From assembly GCF_010093595.1 (NCBI RefSeq), contig NW_022985449.1, positions 907,983 to 971,982 on the forward strand: a DNA stretch of 64,000 nucleotides, in the 5' to 3' direction. Below, piece after piece: positions 1 to 11,997 of this stretch. A model generated the notes under the pieces. That model made no database searches, had not been told where the DNA came from, and saw only the letters and a program-made list of their open reading frames with translations. This DNA is from Mytilinidion resinicola (taxonomy: Eukaryota > Ascomycota > Dothideomycetes > Mytilinidiales > Mytilinidiaceae). Positions within the stretch are counted from its first letter, which is position 1, and the number at the start of each line of letters is the position of its first letter. The position numbers and the translations under genes were made by a program.

Positions 1-1277
1 GTCCGCGAGCATCTGATTCTGGGAATGATCTGGCAGATTATTCGCCGAGGTCTGTTAGGCAAGATTGATATAAAACTACATCCTGAGCTTTACAGGCTTC
101 TAGAGGACGGCGAGACCCTAGAACAGTTTCTCCGCCTACCACCAGAACAGATCTTGCTGAGGTGGTTCAACTACCATCTGAAGAATGCCAAATGGGGCCG
201 CACGTAAGTTCTAAGACGCTGAAAAGCATGCGTACAAATAACCAACATTAACCTCCATACAGCGTCAAAAACTTCTCCTCCGATGTCAAGGACGGTGAGA
301 ACTACACCGTGCTCCTCAACCAACTAAAGCCAGACATCTGCTCCCGCGCACCTCTCCAAACCCACGACCTCCACCAGCGCGCCGAGCAAGTCCTCGACAA
401 TGCAGACCGCCTCGACTGCCGCAAATTCCTAACCCCTAGCTCTCTCGTTGCCGGCAACCCGAAGCTGAACCTTGCCTTTGTCGCCAACCTCTTCAACAAC
501 CACCCGGGCCTCGAGCCGATCACCGAAGAAGAGAAAGCCGACATCGACGACTTCGATGCCGAGGGCGAGCGCGAAGCGCGCGTCTTCACCCTATGGCTGA
601 ACTCCCTCGACGTCTCACCGGTCGTGCAATCCTTCTTCGAGGACCTGAAGAGCGGCATCGTCCTGCTGCAAGCGTACGACAAAGTCATCCCTGGCTCCGT
701 AAACTGGCGCCACGTGAACAAGCCGCCAGCCAACGGCGGCGAAATTATGCGCTTCAAAGCGCTCGAGAACACCAACTACGCCGTCGAGCTGGGCAAGGCC
801 AACTCCTTCTCGCTGCCCGGCATGCAAGGCGCCGACATCACCGACGGCCAGCGCACCCTCACGCTGGGGCTGGTGTGGCAGCTCATGCGCCGCGACATTG
901 TGTCGACGCTCTCGTCACTGGCGCAGCGCATGGGCAAGCGCGACATCTCGGACAGCGACATGATCCGCTGGGCGAACGACATGGTCAAGAAGGGCGGCCG
1001 CACGAGCTCGATCCGGTCGTTCAAGGATAGCAGCCTCAGCACGGCCGTCTTCTTGCTCGACGTGCTGAACGGCATGAAGAGCTCGTACGTCGACTACGAC
1101 CTTGTGTTGGCAGGGAAGACGGAGGAGGAGGCGTACCAGAACGCGAAGCTGGCGATTAGCATTGCGCGCAAGATGGGCGCGACGATTTGGCTGGTGCCGG
1201 AGGATATTGTGGCGGTGCAGAGCAGGCTGATTACGACGTTTATTGGGAGTTTGATGGCGACGGCGGAGAAGAAGTAG
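1..1277 (+). CDS. sac6: Fimbrin (plastin/Sac6), actin-bundling protein, 5' partial
   Basis: Fimbrin cross-links actin filaments in endocytic patches and cables through four calponin-homology (CH) domains. The frame is already open at base 1, so the EF-hand and most of CH1 lie outside the window; 405 residues remain of a usual ~640. The first visible residues match the end of CH1 (LILGMIWQIIRRGLL), followed by CH2, CH3 (VFTLWLNSLDVSPVVQSFFEDL) and CH4 up to the stop at 1275. Exons are 1-203 and 263-1277. The 59-nt intron has a GTAAGT donor and an ACAG acceptor, and splicing restores the phase (AC|C, Thr). The CDS is GC-rich with C-ending codons, like the other housekeeping genes here. I am confident of the family; only the N-terminus is unseen. 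Confidence 0.95.
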
Positions 1278-1395
1278 GGTAGGAGGGTGGTGGATGGGGG
1301 ATGATTCGGGGGCTGTGGAGGGAGGGATGGGGGCGGCGGGTCTCTTTTTAGGTGGTTTAGTTCAATGGAAAAGTTTCAACTCGGATTATGGGCTG
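1278..1395. other. 3' flank of fimbrin
   Basis: This is G-rich sequence directly after the fimbrin stop, presumably 3' UTR. No gene is seen. The degraded tandem repeat begins just downstream. Confidence 0.5.
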
Positions 1396-2160
1396 CGTTT
1401 GGTGGGGTTTTGCAAGTTGTGATGATGGGTTGGGGGACCTCAGACGGTGGTGGCATGAGGCCAGATGAGTGATGGAGGAGGTCTGGTTTGGGGGGGCTGG
1501 CAAAGGGGAGCGGGTTGGGGGTGAAATCAGGTAGGGGGGACGGGGATGGTGCTGGAGGTGCTGGAGGTGCTGGATCAGGTCGATTTTGATTTTGATTTGT
1601 AGGCTGTGATAACGGATTGAAATACCTCAGACAGCGGCAGCTTGTAGTCCATACACTTCTTCCAGTGATCTGATTTCGGGTGTCCGTCAAAGGATATCAT
1701 CTTAACGCTTATAATCAGACAGGGGGGCTGATGGTCTTGCTGGAGGTCTCGAACCAGGTCGACGCTGGTATGGTTGTGCACGCTGTGATCACGGGTTGGG
1801 GTATCTCAGACGGCGGCAGCACGAGTCTAGAATCCTGACAAGTGAGGTCTGATTTGGGGCGTTCGTCAAAGGACATCGGATTAAGGGTTGAAGTCAGGTA
1901 GCGGAGCTGGTGATACTGCTGTAGGAGCTAAATCAGGTTCGTGTTGTTAGGGTTTTGCGGATCGTGATAAATTGTTGAGGTGTCTCAGACGGCGTGAGTA
2001 CGAGTCCAGAATCGGGACAGGGGAGGTCTGATATAGGGTATCCGTCAAAGGACATCGGATTGAGGGTTGAAATCAGGTCTGTGTTGTCACGGTTTTGTAC
2101 ATTATGATGACTCGTTGAGGTACTTCAGACGGCGTCAACACACAGTACACTCTCCAGCAG
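1396..2160. repeat. Degraded ~180-bp tandem repeat, about five copies
   Basis: A core ending in CTCAGACGGCG recurs with CAGAC at 1441, 1628, 1807, 1986 and 2126, giving spacings of 187, 179, 179 and 140 bp. A second motif, CGTCAAAGGAYATC, recurs near 1686, 1865 and 2044, also about 180 bp apart. Units have diverged by substitutions and small indels. Short open frames in the block are not conserved between units, so it is not coding. It lies between the fimbrin 3' end and the promoter of the next gene. Confidence 0.8.
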
Positions 2161-2582
2161 TAACTAGGGTTCCAAAGTTGTATTACGGAAGCTATTGTCT
2201 TACAACCTCCTCTGGGATACCAAATCCGGCATCGCGTTAATATCTGCGCCACACTGCCGTCACTGCCGCGGTGATTGGCCGGCTTGAGTCATCTGCGCTG
2301 TCCCGACGCCTTGCTACCTGTGCCTGATGCTGTGACAGTTCCACCTACCTACGACTCACACCCGCGACACGCTTAGCTGGAATATATACCTTCGGGTCCT
2401 CAGGCAGCCGCTCTTCTTCTACTTCCGCCGATACCCTCACCCGCCCATCGCAACCCTCCTATTAAGCTCCAGGCTCTCCCGTTCACCCCACCTTTATCCG
2501 CGTCCTTGTTACGGCTCCGACTCCTGAACCTCCAAACGCCGATTTTTACGAGCACGAAGCACAAAAGAAAGCGTATCTAGTC
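2161..2582. promoter_or_regulatory. Presumed promoter of the gene at 2583
   Basis: This is pyrimidine-rich sequence with an AT-rich patch at 2381-2392 (ATATATACC) some 190 bp before the ATG, followed by CT-rich tracts that are common in fungal promoters and 5' UTRs. No gene is seen. Confidence 0.4.
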
Positions 2583-3192
2583 ATGTCGTCTTCGATAAAC
2601 ATCCCTAGGCGGAGGAAGCAATCGGCGTCCGGGTTGGCTATGGACCCGGCGTCTGCGTCTTCTGGCCTTGCGAACTCCTCGAGCTCTAGCTATGGCGGCT
2701 TCACAGGCAAAGGAAAGAGCCCGGTTGCGAGCTCAGCAGCACCAGAACCGAGCAGCTTTAGTGGGAGGGAGAGGAGGGTCAGCCTTCTGGGTACGTTCGT
2801 TCCGACCTTCCTGAGGTTCTTTGTGAAGAGAGGATAGAGGGGTCGAGATAAGGGATTGGACGACACGAATCCGGAATATGTGCTAATCAATTGATATTGT
2901 AGGCTCCTCCCTCTCTAAGGCTGAGCACATCGTCGTCAATGTCGGAAGCCCGGAGCAAGTGCGGTTGGTACGTTATGTCTCCGCTATAATCACGAATGCA
3001 GAGGCATTGAGCTAATCAAAAGGGTCGTAGATCACTTGCGTAAAGTCCTCCCAAGGCTTCGAATGGAGCTCGGACATCTTCCTCCCGTCCTACGCCAACG
3101 ACCGTGACTCCCGCGATCTCGAGCGCAGGCAAGACCCTGTCGAGGATATAATTGTTACCGATGAGGAGATTGCAGAGATGTTTCCGCAGTAG
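2583..3192 (+). CDS. Small conserved fungal protein of unknown function (144 aa)
   Basis: I propose three exons: 2583-2790, 2903-2967 and 3031-3192. Both introns have GTACGT donors and GCTAATC branch sites, and the frame is continuous across both joins. The N-terminal 70 residues are Ser/Ala-rich and probably disordered, with a basic patch (PRRRK) at residue 8. The C-terminal half is ordered-looking and acidic: an ITCVKSSQGFEWSSDIFLPSY stretch, then EDIIVTDEEIAEMFPQ at the end. The pattern resembles a conserved Pezizomycotina protein with a GF-W-DIFLPSY core, but I know no function for it. No signal peptide or membrane segment is visible. The neighbours give no functional hint. Confidence 0.75.
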
Positions 3193-4052
3193 ACGGGTGA
3201 CATATGCTTTACTACTCACACACGAATTCACGAACGGGATAACTGGGCTGGCGAATAGACACGGGCATATGCGGTCCTTTGGATTGCCTCGGGAGCACGG
3301 CACGGCAAGGCTATAGAATGGCTCTTTCTCCTCTTCTCTCATACTCTACGGATAGTTCAGGGGGGCGTTGCTTATCATTCCAGGCGCGAACTGATTTTGA
3401 TACATATAGGTCGGCATCTGGGCGGGTCTATGATTTTAGGGGCAAGTGGGTAATGAGCTTGGGCACGGTGTTGCGGTTCCTTTCCTATCCTCATTTTCTC
3501 ACGTCCTGCGCAGGGTTTGGGGCTAATGGGTCTTTTCTTCTTGATTCTTTGCGGTACGGAGTCCGGATTGGCTTGGTTGTGTATATCTCCATTCAACTAA
3601 TCCTGCGTACATCTATCCACTCACAAGTTCATTAAATGGCGGGGTTGAGGTGAAAGAAGTGAAAGAAGAGATGAAGGCCCATGGGCCAGATCTTAGCTGT
3701 AATATGATCTACGCATACTTGAGACGAAGACACTTATCCCCACTAATTCGCCAGTTCACCATTCACATGTCTGTCTGGAGACCAGTTCGAGTGAATGTCT
3801 CAGCCCCACTCTATTCCCGCGAGCACGTGCCTACCAGACGCCAAGACACTAATCCTTGCGGCGATCCCTCCGCTCAATATCAACACCACACCAAAACAAC
3901 GCCTCTATCAAACGTCCCACGCGCAATTGCCCGCACACACAACTCTCTAAAACCCCAAACAAACCCCTTTAGACTCTCAACGCGTCAACCCCACCTCCAA
4001 CGCGGCGACCCATACCCTCAACCCTCCACAATCACCAAAGCAAACCACAACA
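3193..4052. other. Intergenic region upstream of MIS14
   Basis: No convincing gene is seen. A 118-residue open frame at 3279-3635 lacks recognisable domains and codon bias. The last ~250 bp are C/A-rich and pyrimidine-rich, as expected for the MIS14 promoter and 5' UTR. A CACGTG site lies at 3824-3829. Confidence 0.4.
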
Positions 4053-4730
4053 ATGACCACCACAACCTCCACCACCCACCACCGCCGCATAGAACTCCAA
4101 TCCCCCCTCGACCTTTCCCACCTCCACACGCTCATCTCGCGCGCCGCCGCCGCCAAGATCGACCTGCACCTGCCGCCCTCGGCCGCGCCCGCCGGCGAAG
4201 ACGAGCTGCGCGCCAAAGTCGAGACGCTCGTCACGCAGTACATCGACGACACGTGGCGGCTCTGCCGGCCGAACCTGAGCGTCAACGGGGTGCATCTGGA
4301 GAGCGACGCGGCGGTCGAGAAAGGAGGGGCCGGGGGACGTTCTGGCGGGGAGGGGCGCCAGGAGGAGGTGCTGGAGGTGTACGAGGATTACGATGGCGGG
4401 CTGAAGGAGCGCCTGGATGCGCTGTTTGTGCGGCGGAATGCGCTGGTGGCGCGGGTCGCGGAGATGAGGAGGGTGGCGCCGGCGCAGGCGGCCGAGAGGT
4501 TCAGGGGGGAGTATCTGCGGCATGTTGAGGAGGAGGAGGAGGAGCGGGCAAGGGCGGTGGGGGGGAGAGATGGGGGGGTGGATTTGGGCGCGTTGGAGAG
4601 GTGGGAGGACGTGGCGGGGGCGTGGGAGAGGGCGGTGGAGGGGCTGGGGGCGTTAAATGGGGGCTTGCCGGAGCAGAGGGCGCGGTTGGAGAGGGCGCGG
4701 GGCGTGGTGGGGTATTTGGAGGGGAAGTAG
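4053..4730 (+). CDS. mis14: Kinetochore protein Mis14/Nsl1, MIS12 complex subunit
   Basis: This subunit of the MIS12/MIND complex links the inner centromere to the KNL1 and NDC80 microtubule receptors. The 225-residue single-exon frame starts at the first ATG after a CA-rich leader. Family hallmarks: an RRIELQSPLDLSHL opening, a KIDLHLPPSA motif around residue 33, an LRAKVETLVTQYI helix around residue 50, then RPNLSVNGV. The rest is Glu/Arg-rich and probably coiled coil, matching the rod-like complex. Length fits fungal Mis14 (about 200-250 aa). The 3' half is very G-rich. It converges on the DENND6-like gene. Identification rests on motif recall. Confidence 0.85.
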   Translation: MTTTTSTTHHRRIELQSPLDLSHLHTLISRAAAAKIDLHLPPSAAPAGEDELRAKVETLVTQYIDDTWRLCRPNLSVNGVHLESDAAVEKGGAGGRSGGEGRQEEVLEVYEDYDGGLKERLDALFVRRNALVARVAEMRRVAPAQAAERFRGEYLRHVEEEEEERARAVGGRDGGVDLGALERWEDVAGAWERAVEGLGALNGGLPEQRARLERARGVVGYLEGK

Positions 4731-5488
4731 GGGGTGGGGTATTGGGGGTTTCTTTTGGGCGTTATAGGGCGGTGGGTGTTTGGGATACCCGTTGGTCTGG
4801 TGTTTGGACATGCATAATCTTCGAGTCCCACACTACACGAAATCACTTCATCCTTGAATATTACTTGTCAAAACACATGAGGCTGATATGCTGAACTGTG
4901 TATTTCCTCTACTAAACACTCCATACGTTGAATTGTCTGTCTTGTGAGAGCATAGTTAGCAAGCTTCGAGGGATCACCTCTGGTTCACTCTGAATTTAGA
5001 CTGTCTCCAAACAAGCGATATATGCTTGTTGCATCATGGAGTAGTATCACACAAAGCAAGTGATCCAGTACATCCAATCTCGTCGGTGTTTTCCCCTCTG
5101 CCGAGCCACCATCTCTGACTCAGTGCTGCCAATCCCTGCTCCGGTTGTAGCTGCTATCTCTCTTGTTAACCTCGGCGCTTCCTGCGGTAGTTCCTGCGGT
5201 GATCGCCTCATATATTAGGCGTGGGAGTACGGTGGGGAGGATGGTACTGTGACTCGCTTTGCTCCTAGTGCTTCCGTCGTGCAAATTCGACGAGCTGTAT
5301 ATTCTCGAGCTTATCCTTGGAACATCTGTGAAGGCGGCCATTGGGGCTAAAGCTCCCCAAACAGCGAGGAGCTATTCCACAGCCTCGGGCCGATAGAGCC
5401 AGCTCAAAGTAGGTATTCGAGACTGGAGATGGGATTAGTTGGCCTTCTCGTGTACAAGATGTACAGGCTGAGGTTGTGTGATGCTGCT
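4731..5488. other. Convergent intergenic region
   Basis: This lies between the 3' ends of MIS14 (+) and the DENND6-like gene (-). It is AT-richer than its surroundings and should hold both 3' UTRs. Open frames here are short and without recognisable domains. Confidence 0.5.
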
Positions 5489-7364
5489 CTAGAGCGATCC
5501 GGTAGATTGGGCTGGCGAAGCCTGGACAGGCGTAGCAGAAAGCAGGCCTGCCGAGGCTTCTTTCTCGAGACCTAGCTTCATATCGAGCCAAGAGTAGAAG
5601 TTTGGAGACCGGCAGAAACTCTCGTATAGGTTGTCGCGTGCTTTATGTCTCTGCATTGGGCTTTGTCCCCTGAACTTCATAGAGCTGCCGTGCTTGGAGA
5701 GACTGTAGAGAAAGTCGGCTTCGGAAAAGTTGGCGTAACGGTAGTCTCCTCCCGGAGAGGTGAAGTTGGTGGACGCGCTGGTGGCGAGGTACCTGTTGAC
5801 TGGTGCGAGATATTGAGCCGTCAACTCGGCATAGTGTCGGCGGATCAGGGACGAGAGCTCATGATTTGCCGGGCTGCTTCTTAGCAGTGTATCTACGGTC
5901 TGTACGAAGGTGCGGTCGCTTTTGACGAATCTTTTGGACACAGTCTGGGAATCGATGCCTCCCGGCATGTCAAAACTTTGGTTGCGGTGGTGCATGGAAC
6001 GATGTCTCTTTATTGGGACCGGATCTTCGGAGGCGTGGAGATATAGCACGTGTGGTTTACTGCGATTGCTGGTCTCAGAGGCACCCAAGACGCGTTTCAA
6101 AAGGAAAGGATTCGTAATTCCAATAATGAACGGTCGAGGTGTTCCCCCGTCGATACCAATGGACCGAAACTCGGATTGCATGGTCATATATGGCTTGACC
6201 TCTCCGGCATAGGGAATTGGCCGAATTAGGTCGACAAGAGCACTTACGCCTTCACTGCAAAGCTGTGGGCTCTTGGCAAGCACGATTATACTTTCGCACA
6301 GTAGCAATTTCTCGTAAACGACATCGAGATCGGACAAGCATGGCATGAATTGCATAATGTTTTCCCAGGTCCCAAGTGGTTCGTAAGCGTAGATGGAGGG
6401 GGCCCTTCCAGTGGCTGATATGGTTGGTCTTGTAGATACGAGTCCCTGAAGAGGAAATGCGGGATGTGGGGTTCTAGATTGATATTAGGGGCCAGCTTCG
6501 ATCATCAAGCATCTATCTTACATCTCAAGTGTCAACATGGAACCCATGAATGGGAGTTCATGTTTGCCCAGCGAAGGGGGAGCCCATGTGAGCATCTGAT
6601 TGTGTGCAGTCTCGAGAGCGGTCGGATCACTGATAACACCAGACGATGTCATCTCCTTAAGAAGGTGGATGAAGAATGCAGGGAATTCATGAGTCGTAAT
6701 CATAACCAGTGTTCGTTGGTTGAAACTTCGCTTCATAGAATGGTCATATTCTTGGCGGAAAACTGCGTTTCCGTAGAATTCGGTGGCGCTACCATGTGGC
6801 GAGCAGGGGGAATCCAGCGATATATCAGGAGAGTTGTTGGGGATGGTGAAATGAAAGGTCAGATCCGCTGCAGTCTCGGTATCCTGACGTTCGGGAAAGC
6901 TGCCCCAGAGTCAGTATCCGTTCTATGGTACAGAATGGCCGCTACATGCCTATTGAAGCAGATGGCGGAGAGATCGCTAGTAGAGAACTGCGTGTTGGGT
7001 GGATATACTATCTCGATCTCTGGGCCTGTAGTGTGTTAGATGCTGAAGGGGGGCGTATAGAATAGGCATATAGGCAAGGTTGACAGAGAACATGAAGTTT
7101 GTGTGCAATTCAAGAGAAGGATTTGGTCTTCAGAATAACAATAGGTTTCTTTGACGTTTTAAGACAAGGATAGAGGGAAGATTCTTACCAACATCCACGT
7201 TGAAGTTACATACGATACTTCACCCTTGTCAGCGAACAGCCTGGTGTAGATCAGGGTCTCTGCTCTCACAATGCTACGGCCCATTGCCGGAAGTTGTTTG
7301 GCGTCGGAGTGACTTGACGGGATCGCCTGTGATGTTGCAATAATTTGTTCTTGAGCTTCTCCAT
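5489..7364 (-). CDS. DENND6-type DENN-domain protein (predicted Rab exchange factor)
   Basis: DENND6 proteins activate Rab GTPases in membrane recycling. My five-exon model is 7364-7270, 7217-7189, 7025-6950, 6899-6522 and 6473-5489 and gives 520 aa (animal DENND6 is ~600). The N-terminus has an FRQWAVAFIVCNFNVDVGP strand, then EIVYPP and CFNSFPE, as in the DENN upstream lobe. LVMITTHEFPAFFIHLL and LPFMGSM follow. The C-terminal lobe has YEKLLLCESIIVLAKSP, a conserved RPIPYAGEVKPYMT and IGITNPFLLK. The ATG at 7364 is the first in frame after an upstream stop. Intron 3 appears to be GC-AG (donor AG|GCATGT at 6949, acceptor GGGGCAG); it is the only splice restoring the CFNSFPE motif. Exon 2 is only 29 nt. 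It is divergent from VAC14 with 435 bp between the ATGs. Confidence 0.85.
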
Positions 7365-7799
7365 AGCAGTTTCAGCTCCAATCCAGGAGGGTCGCGCGGG
7401 CGGAACGGTAGTGAGAGTGTCACTGGACAAGATGGCTTATGAGGGAGCCTACCATTCCGCTAAGCAGAACATGAATAGCGGGAAAGGTCTTCCTGCGATC
7501 TGTGAGTATAGTAGCAGGTTCGGCGGGCTTAAGGCGGAGTTGAGTCTCGTCGTCGTCGGCCTGCATAAGAGAGCTTGGGCCACCGCGATGACGCCGTTGT
7601 CTCGAGGTCTTGCTGCACGATCCTTGTGACGCGGCTGGACACCACCGCCTCAACTCTTCATAATTGGCCTCCAACCTCGACCATCACTATTTCCTAGCTT
7701 CTCTGTGGACGTTGTCCCTCTGGCTGTGCTGACAGCCCTCACTCGCGCCTTTCCACCCTCGTTTTAGCTATGTAGGGCGTCCAAAAACCGCTTGCAGAT
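7365..7799. promoter_or_regulatory. Bidirectional promoter, DENND6-like / VAC14
   Basis: These 435 bp separate the divergent ATGs of two endomembrane genes. No further gene is seen. The segment just before VAC14 is CT-rich. Confidence 0.6.
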
Positions 7800-10700
7800 A
7801 TGGACGTCAACATTCAGAAGGCGCTGAACGACAAGCTCTATGACAAACGGAAAACGGGTGCTTTAGAGTGAGTGTTTTTCTGCTTGATAATGAAACTCAT
7901 GTTGCAGAGTGATCTCTCCAGTCCTTCTAGAATCTCTCATCCTTCATCGAGCTTTGCGCCGTACAGCCATATCACTTTGAAGTCTGACTAACCGCGCTTC
8001 TTGTAGACTTGAAGCCCTCATTCGAGACTCCCTTGCGGCGAACGACCATGACCGGATACAGAAGATAGTCTTCCAGCTCTGCCACGAATATGCCTACGCC
8101 GTCCACCAACCACACGCTCGAAATGGAGGACTTATCGGACTCGCAGCAGCCTCTATAGCTTTGGGAGTTGTGCGTAAAATATAAGGAGGTATTGCTAGTA
8201 CACGGCTAATGAATGGTTACAGGAGGTTGCGCGGTACCTGGAGCAGATTGTTCCTCCGGTGCTTGCTTGCTTCTCAGACCAAGATGCTCGCGTTCGATAT
8301 TACGCCTGCGAGAGCATGTACAATATCGCAAAGGTCGCAAAGGGCGAAATACTGGTCTTCTTCAACCAAGTTTTCGATGCACTGTGCAAGGTATGCTTAG
8401 CTCGTTTTGTTGTCCGGAAGCCTCGAGGGCCCAGCCAGCAATTTTGTGAGATCTTTCAACCGTCTCAAAAGATTGTCCTGCAATCCCAAGAGGTTTCCAT
8501 ATGGTTTCCTATCTTTTCCAGGCTTAGCTAATCTGACAACATCAGCTTGCGGCAGACTCCGAATTGTCGGTAAAGAATGGTGCCGAATTGCTAGATCGAC
8601 TTATCAAAGACATAGTCTCCGAGTCAGCCGCATCCTACGTCTCCGTACTACGTATCTCAGATGAGATCGATGAACATTCTGACGATGGTGGACACAAAGA
8701 ACAGTCAATCGAAGCTCGGACGGCATTCTCATTACCCGACTTCATACCACTCCTTCAGGAGAGGATCAATGTTCTTAATCCATTTACACGAACTTTTTTG
8801 GTCTCTTGGATAAACTTACTGGACTCCATACCGGATCTCGAACTTGTGACCTATCTCCCATCTTTCCTCGGCGGCTTATTCAAATTTCTCAGTGATCCTA
8901 ATTCAGACGTACACACGGCGACCCAAACAGCGCTCGACAAGTTTCTATCAGAGATAAAGAAGATTGCTCGAATCAAGCGTGGGATCGCTGAAAGTCGAAA
9001 GAGTGCTGGAGATGATGGAATAAAACACTCGGCTTCCAGCGGTCGGAGTGTGCAAACTATGAGTAGCGATGGTAGCATTCCCCAGGATCGGCAACGACAC
9101 GAAGACAGCCTTGACGACGAGAGCATTAACAGCCAGTCCATGACCGCGACTGACGAGAAACTAGGCAGTGCAGAGGATGACTGGATACCTGGTCAAGATG
9201 TTCAAGTTGACCATACCAAGATCATGGAGATTTTGGTAACCTTCCTTAGCGAGTCGTCGGGTATGTGCCGTCCTCTGCTCGAGAAACCGTTGGCTGATCT
9301 TAAGTTAGAAGAAGAGATCCAGCTCACTACACTTCGGTGGATTGATAGCTTTTTCGAAATCTGCCCAGAGGACATGATGCCCTTTGTGCCTCGACTGCTA
9401 TCACATGTGCTTCCCACAATGTCACACGACAATGAAAAGGTTCGACAAGCTGCTAATCGCGTCAATACTTCGCTCACGGATTATATCTTGTCGCTATCGG
9501 ATGCGAGTCCGAAATCTGAGGCTCCATCATCTGCTACACTTCAAATCCCGTCCGCACCCGCAAATGCCGCAAAAGAAATGACCGGAGAGAACAGGCGCGA
9601 CTCGAACATTTCAAGCAAATTACCAAGGGCCAGTAGCCGGGATCCTACAGCAGAAACCCGATCAGCTGACGCGCGCTTGAGTATCGACACTCGAACGCCG
9701 ACACCTGCAGAAGAACGAAGTCCACCACCTAGCCAAGGGGCAGACTTGGATTACCAGGCTGCAGTGAATGCTCTAACTCTGCAGTTCTTGAACGAGCACG
9801 AGGCTACTCGAGTAGCTGCAATAGCTTGGCTCATCATGTTGCATAGGAAGGCTGGAGGAAGAGTAATTTAGACCTCGCTTCTCTACCGCATTATGCTAAT
9901 CGTGGTACTACAGATTCTCTCCATCGATGATGGAACCTTCCCAGCACTCCTAAAGACACTATCAGATCCTTCTGAAGCGGTTGTCACTCGCGACTTGCTT
10001 TTACTTTCGCAAATATCCAAGAACAGTGAAGACTCGTACTTCACTTCGTTCATGGTGAATCTCCTTCAGCTGTTCTGTACTGATCGTCGGCTTCTCGAAA
10101 CCCGTGGCAATCTTATTATCAGGCAACTCTGCGTCACTTTGAGTGCGGAAAGAATTTACCGAACGATGGCCGACTGTCTTGAGAAAGATGAAGTTCGTCC
10201 ATTTCTTCGATTAGAGAAATTAGTACATGCTAATCATTACTAGGACGTCGAGTTTACAAGCATTATGGTGCAAAATCTCAACAACAACCTAATCACTGCG
10301 CCGCAGCTTGCAGACCTCCGGAAACGTTTACGGAACCTGGAAACTCGTGATGGTCAAACCTTCTTTGTAACCCTTTTCAAGTCTTGGTGCCACAATGCAG
10401 TAGCCACCTTCTCCCTATGTCTTCTGGCGCAAGCATATGAGCAGGCATACCACCTTCTTCAAATATTGTAAGCTTATTTTTCCCGCGATATCTTATGGTT
10501 ATTAATTTTTCTAGTGCGGAGCTGGAAATGACGGTCACTATGTTGATACAAATCGACAAACTCGTGCAGCTCCTCGAGTCCCCAGTCTTTACCTGTAAGA
10601 GCCTTCATATAAACACGTGCAAGATCCGCTGACAGTAAACCAAGACTTACGCCTTCAACTCCTCGAACCTGACAAGTTCCCACATTTATACAAATGCCTT

Positions 10701-11228
10701 TATGGCTTATTAATGCTCCTCCCCCAATCATCTGCCTTTGCTGCCCTTAAAAACCGCCTCAATAGCGTCAGCGCTATAGGCTACCTTCACATTGCCCCAC
10801 GCCCGTATGTCCCCTCTCCCATTGCGTCATTCTACCATTCTCGCCAGAAAAGCTCAGAGACCGTGCCTCATAGTACTCAGCCGACGTCCAGCACGTCGAG
10901 CTTCGAGCGACCAAATCGGCTCAAGGCAAGGGAAGAAGGCGGCATCAGGTGGGTTGAGCTGCTGGATAAGTTCAAAAGCGTCCAGGAGAAAGCAAGGAGG
11001 TCACAACGGCTGGCGAGCATGGGCGAAGATGCTATCATGACGCCGGTTGTGGAGAAAGAGAAGCCGCAGCCGCCGGAGGTGCCGCCAAAACCCTTCGTAC
11101 AAAGTTCGGCTGCAGGTTCCGCTCGTCCTACGCCTCCGCCACCACTCGGACACCAGAAAGCTAAGTCGAGTTTGAGTAACCTGGGACGGTTTACTGGAGG
11201 CGTTACGGGCAGGAAGTCGAAGAAATGA
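7800..11228 (+). CDS. vac14: VAC14, scaffold of the PI(3,5)P2 (Fab1/PIKfyve) complex
   Basis: Vac14 is a HEAT-repeat scaffold on the vacuole membrane that holds the Fab1 kinase and Fig4 phosphatase. My eight-exon model is 7800-7867, 8007-8169, 8223-8390, 8546-9862, 9914-10192, 10244-10467, 10515-10594 and 10645-11228. It gives 960 aa, close to fungal Vac14. Diagnostic stretches include VLACFSDQDARVRYYACES, SVKNGAELLDRLIKDIV, SWCHNAVATFSLCLLAQAYE and YLRLQLLEPDKFPHLYKCLY. A Ser-rich disordered linker spans roughly residues 370-440, and the C-terminal ~60 residues are Pro/Lys-rich. All phases close. The fifth intron (10193-10243) has an unusual GTTCGT donor and is 51 nt, a multiple of three, ending in an in-frame TAG. 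Confidence 0.95.
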
Positions 11229-11997
11229 GCGTGAATATCCGCTCCAGTATTCGAATCAAGTGTTCACGATGTACAAAACCTCTTTGCGTTCTGTCTAGTG
11301 TTCTTTGATTGGCAATTAATACATATCTAATGTGCTTTTGGAGTTTTGGGAGAGGGCTGCTTCTGAAATAACGTAGACTATCTATTCTCATGCCCCTTGT
11401 AGCTGCACGAATGTTATGAGGCTATTTGTGGAGCCTACTTCAAAGACTTGGACAAGAGGTGAATATTCCTAGAGATGACTATCTTCTGTATACTCCGGGA
11501 TTTACTGGCCTAGTCACGTAACCGTAGAGCGCCTGAGCATAGATGACACTCCTTTCCTCCTTAAAACGTCCACATTCGAATGCCGAAACAGGGTCTTTGA
11601 TAATTCTGCAAAGCATTGAGCTTGTACAGTCAGAGAAGCAGCTAAAAGGGCATCTATTGCAGTTCTCATGGCTCCAACGCCGACGAGGACTAACTGATAT
11701 CACTCAGCAGCACAAAGATGCCCTGCTCCATTCGCTACATGTAACCACTAGCCCTTCGCTTGACAGCGTTCCTAAGAATTCTGTGCCCCCCGCTTGGCGG
11801 TCGGGGGCTTGTGCAAAATCCGTGGTTGGGGGGCCCTTGTGCTACCCCCGTTAATCAAGTCGACAGCTACCATCCTGTAAATCCACCATATCTCCTCCAC
11901 CACAAAAGCACACCGATTAATTAGCAATCCTTGACCAAGTCGTACTCGAAACGGCGGATCTATCTAGCAGTCTAAACCTGCTATCAAGTCGAACGTC
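11229..11997. other. Intergenic region
   Basis: No gene is seen. A GC-rich stretch at 11785-11850 has several C5-C6 and G5-G6 runs that could form a local hairpin. The rest is ordinary 3' UTR and promoter-like sequence. Confidence 0.4.

Noticed and set aside
3650..4528. A 292-codon plus-strand open frame overlapping the MIS14 start
   Set aside because: It is out of frame with MIS14, rich in His, Pro, Arg and Gly from GC-rich shadow reading, and shows no domain. MIS14 in the other frame carries clear family motifs.
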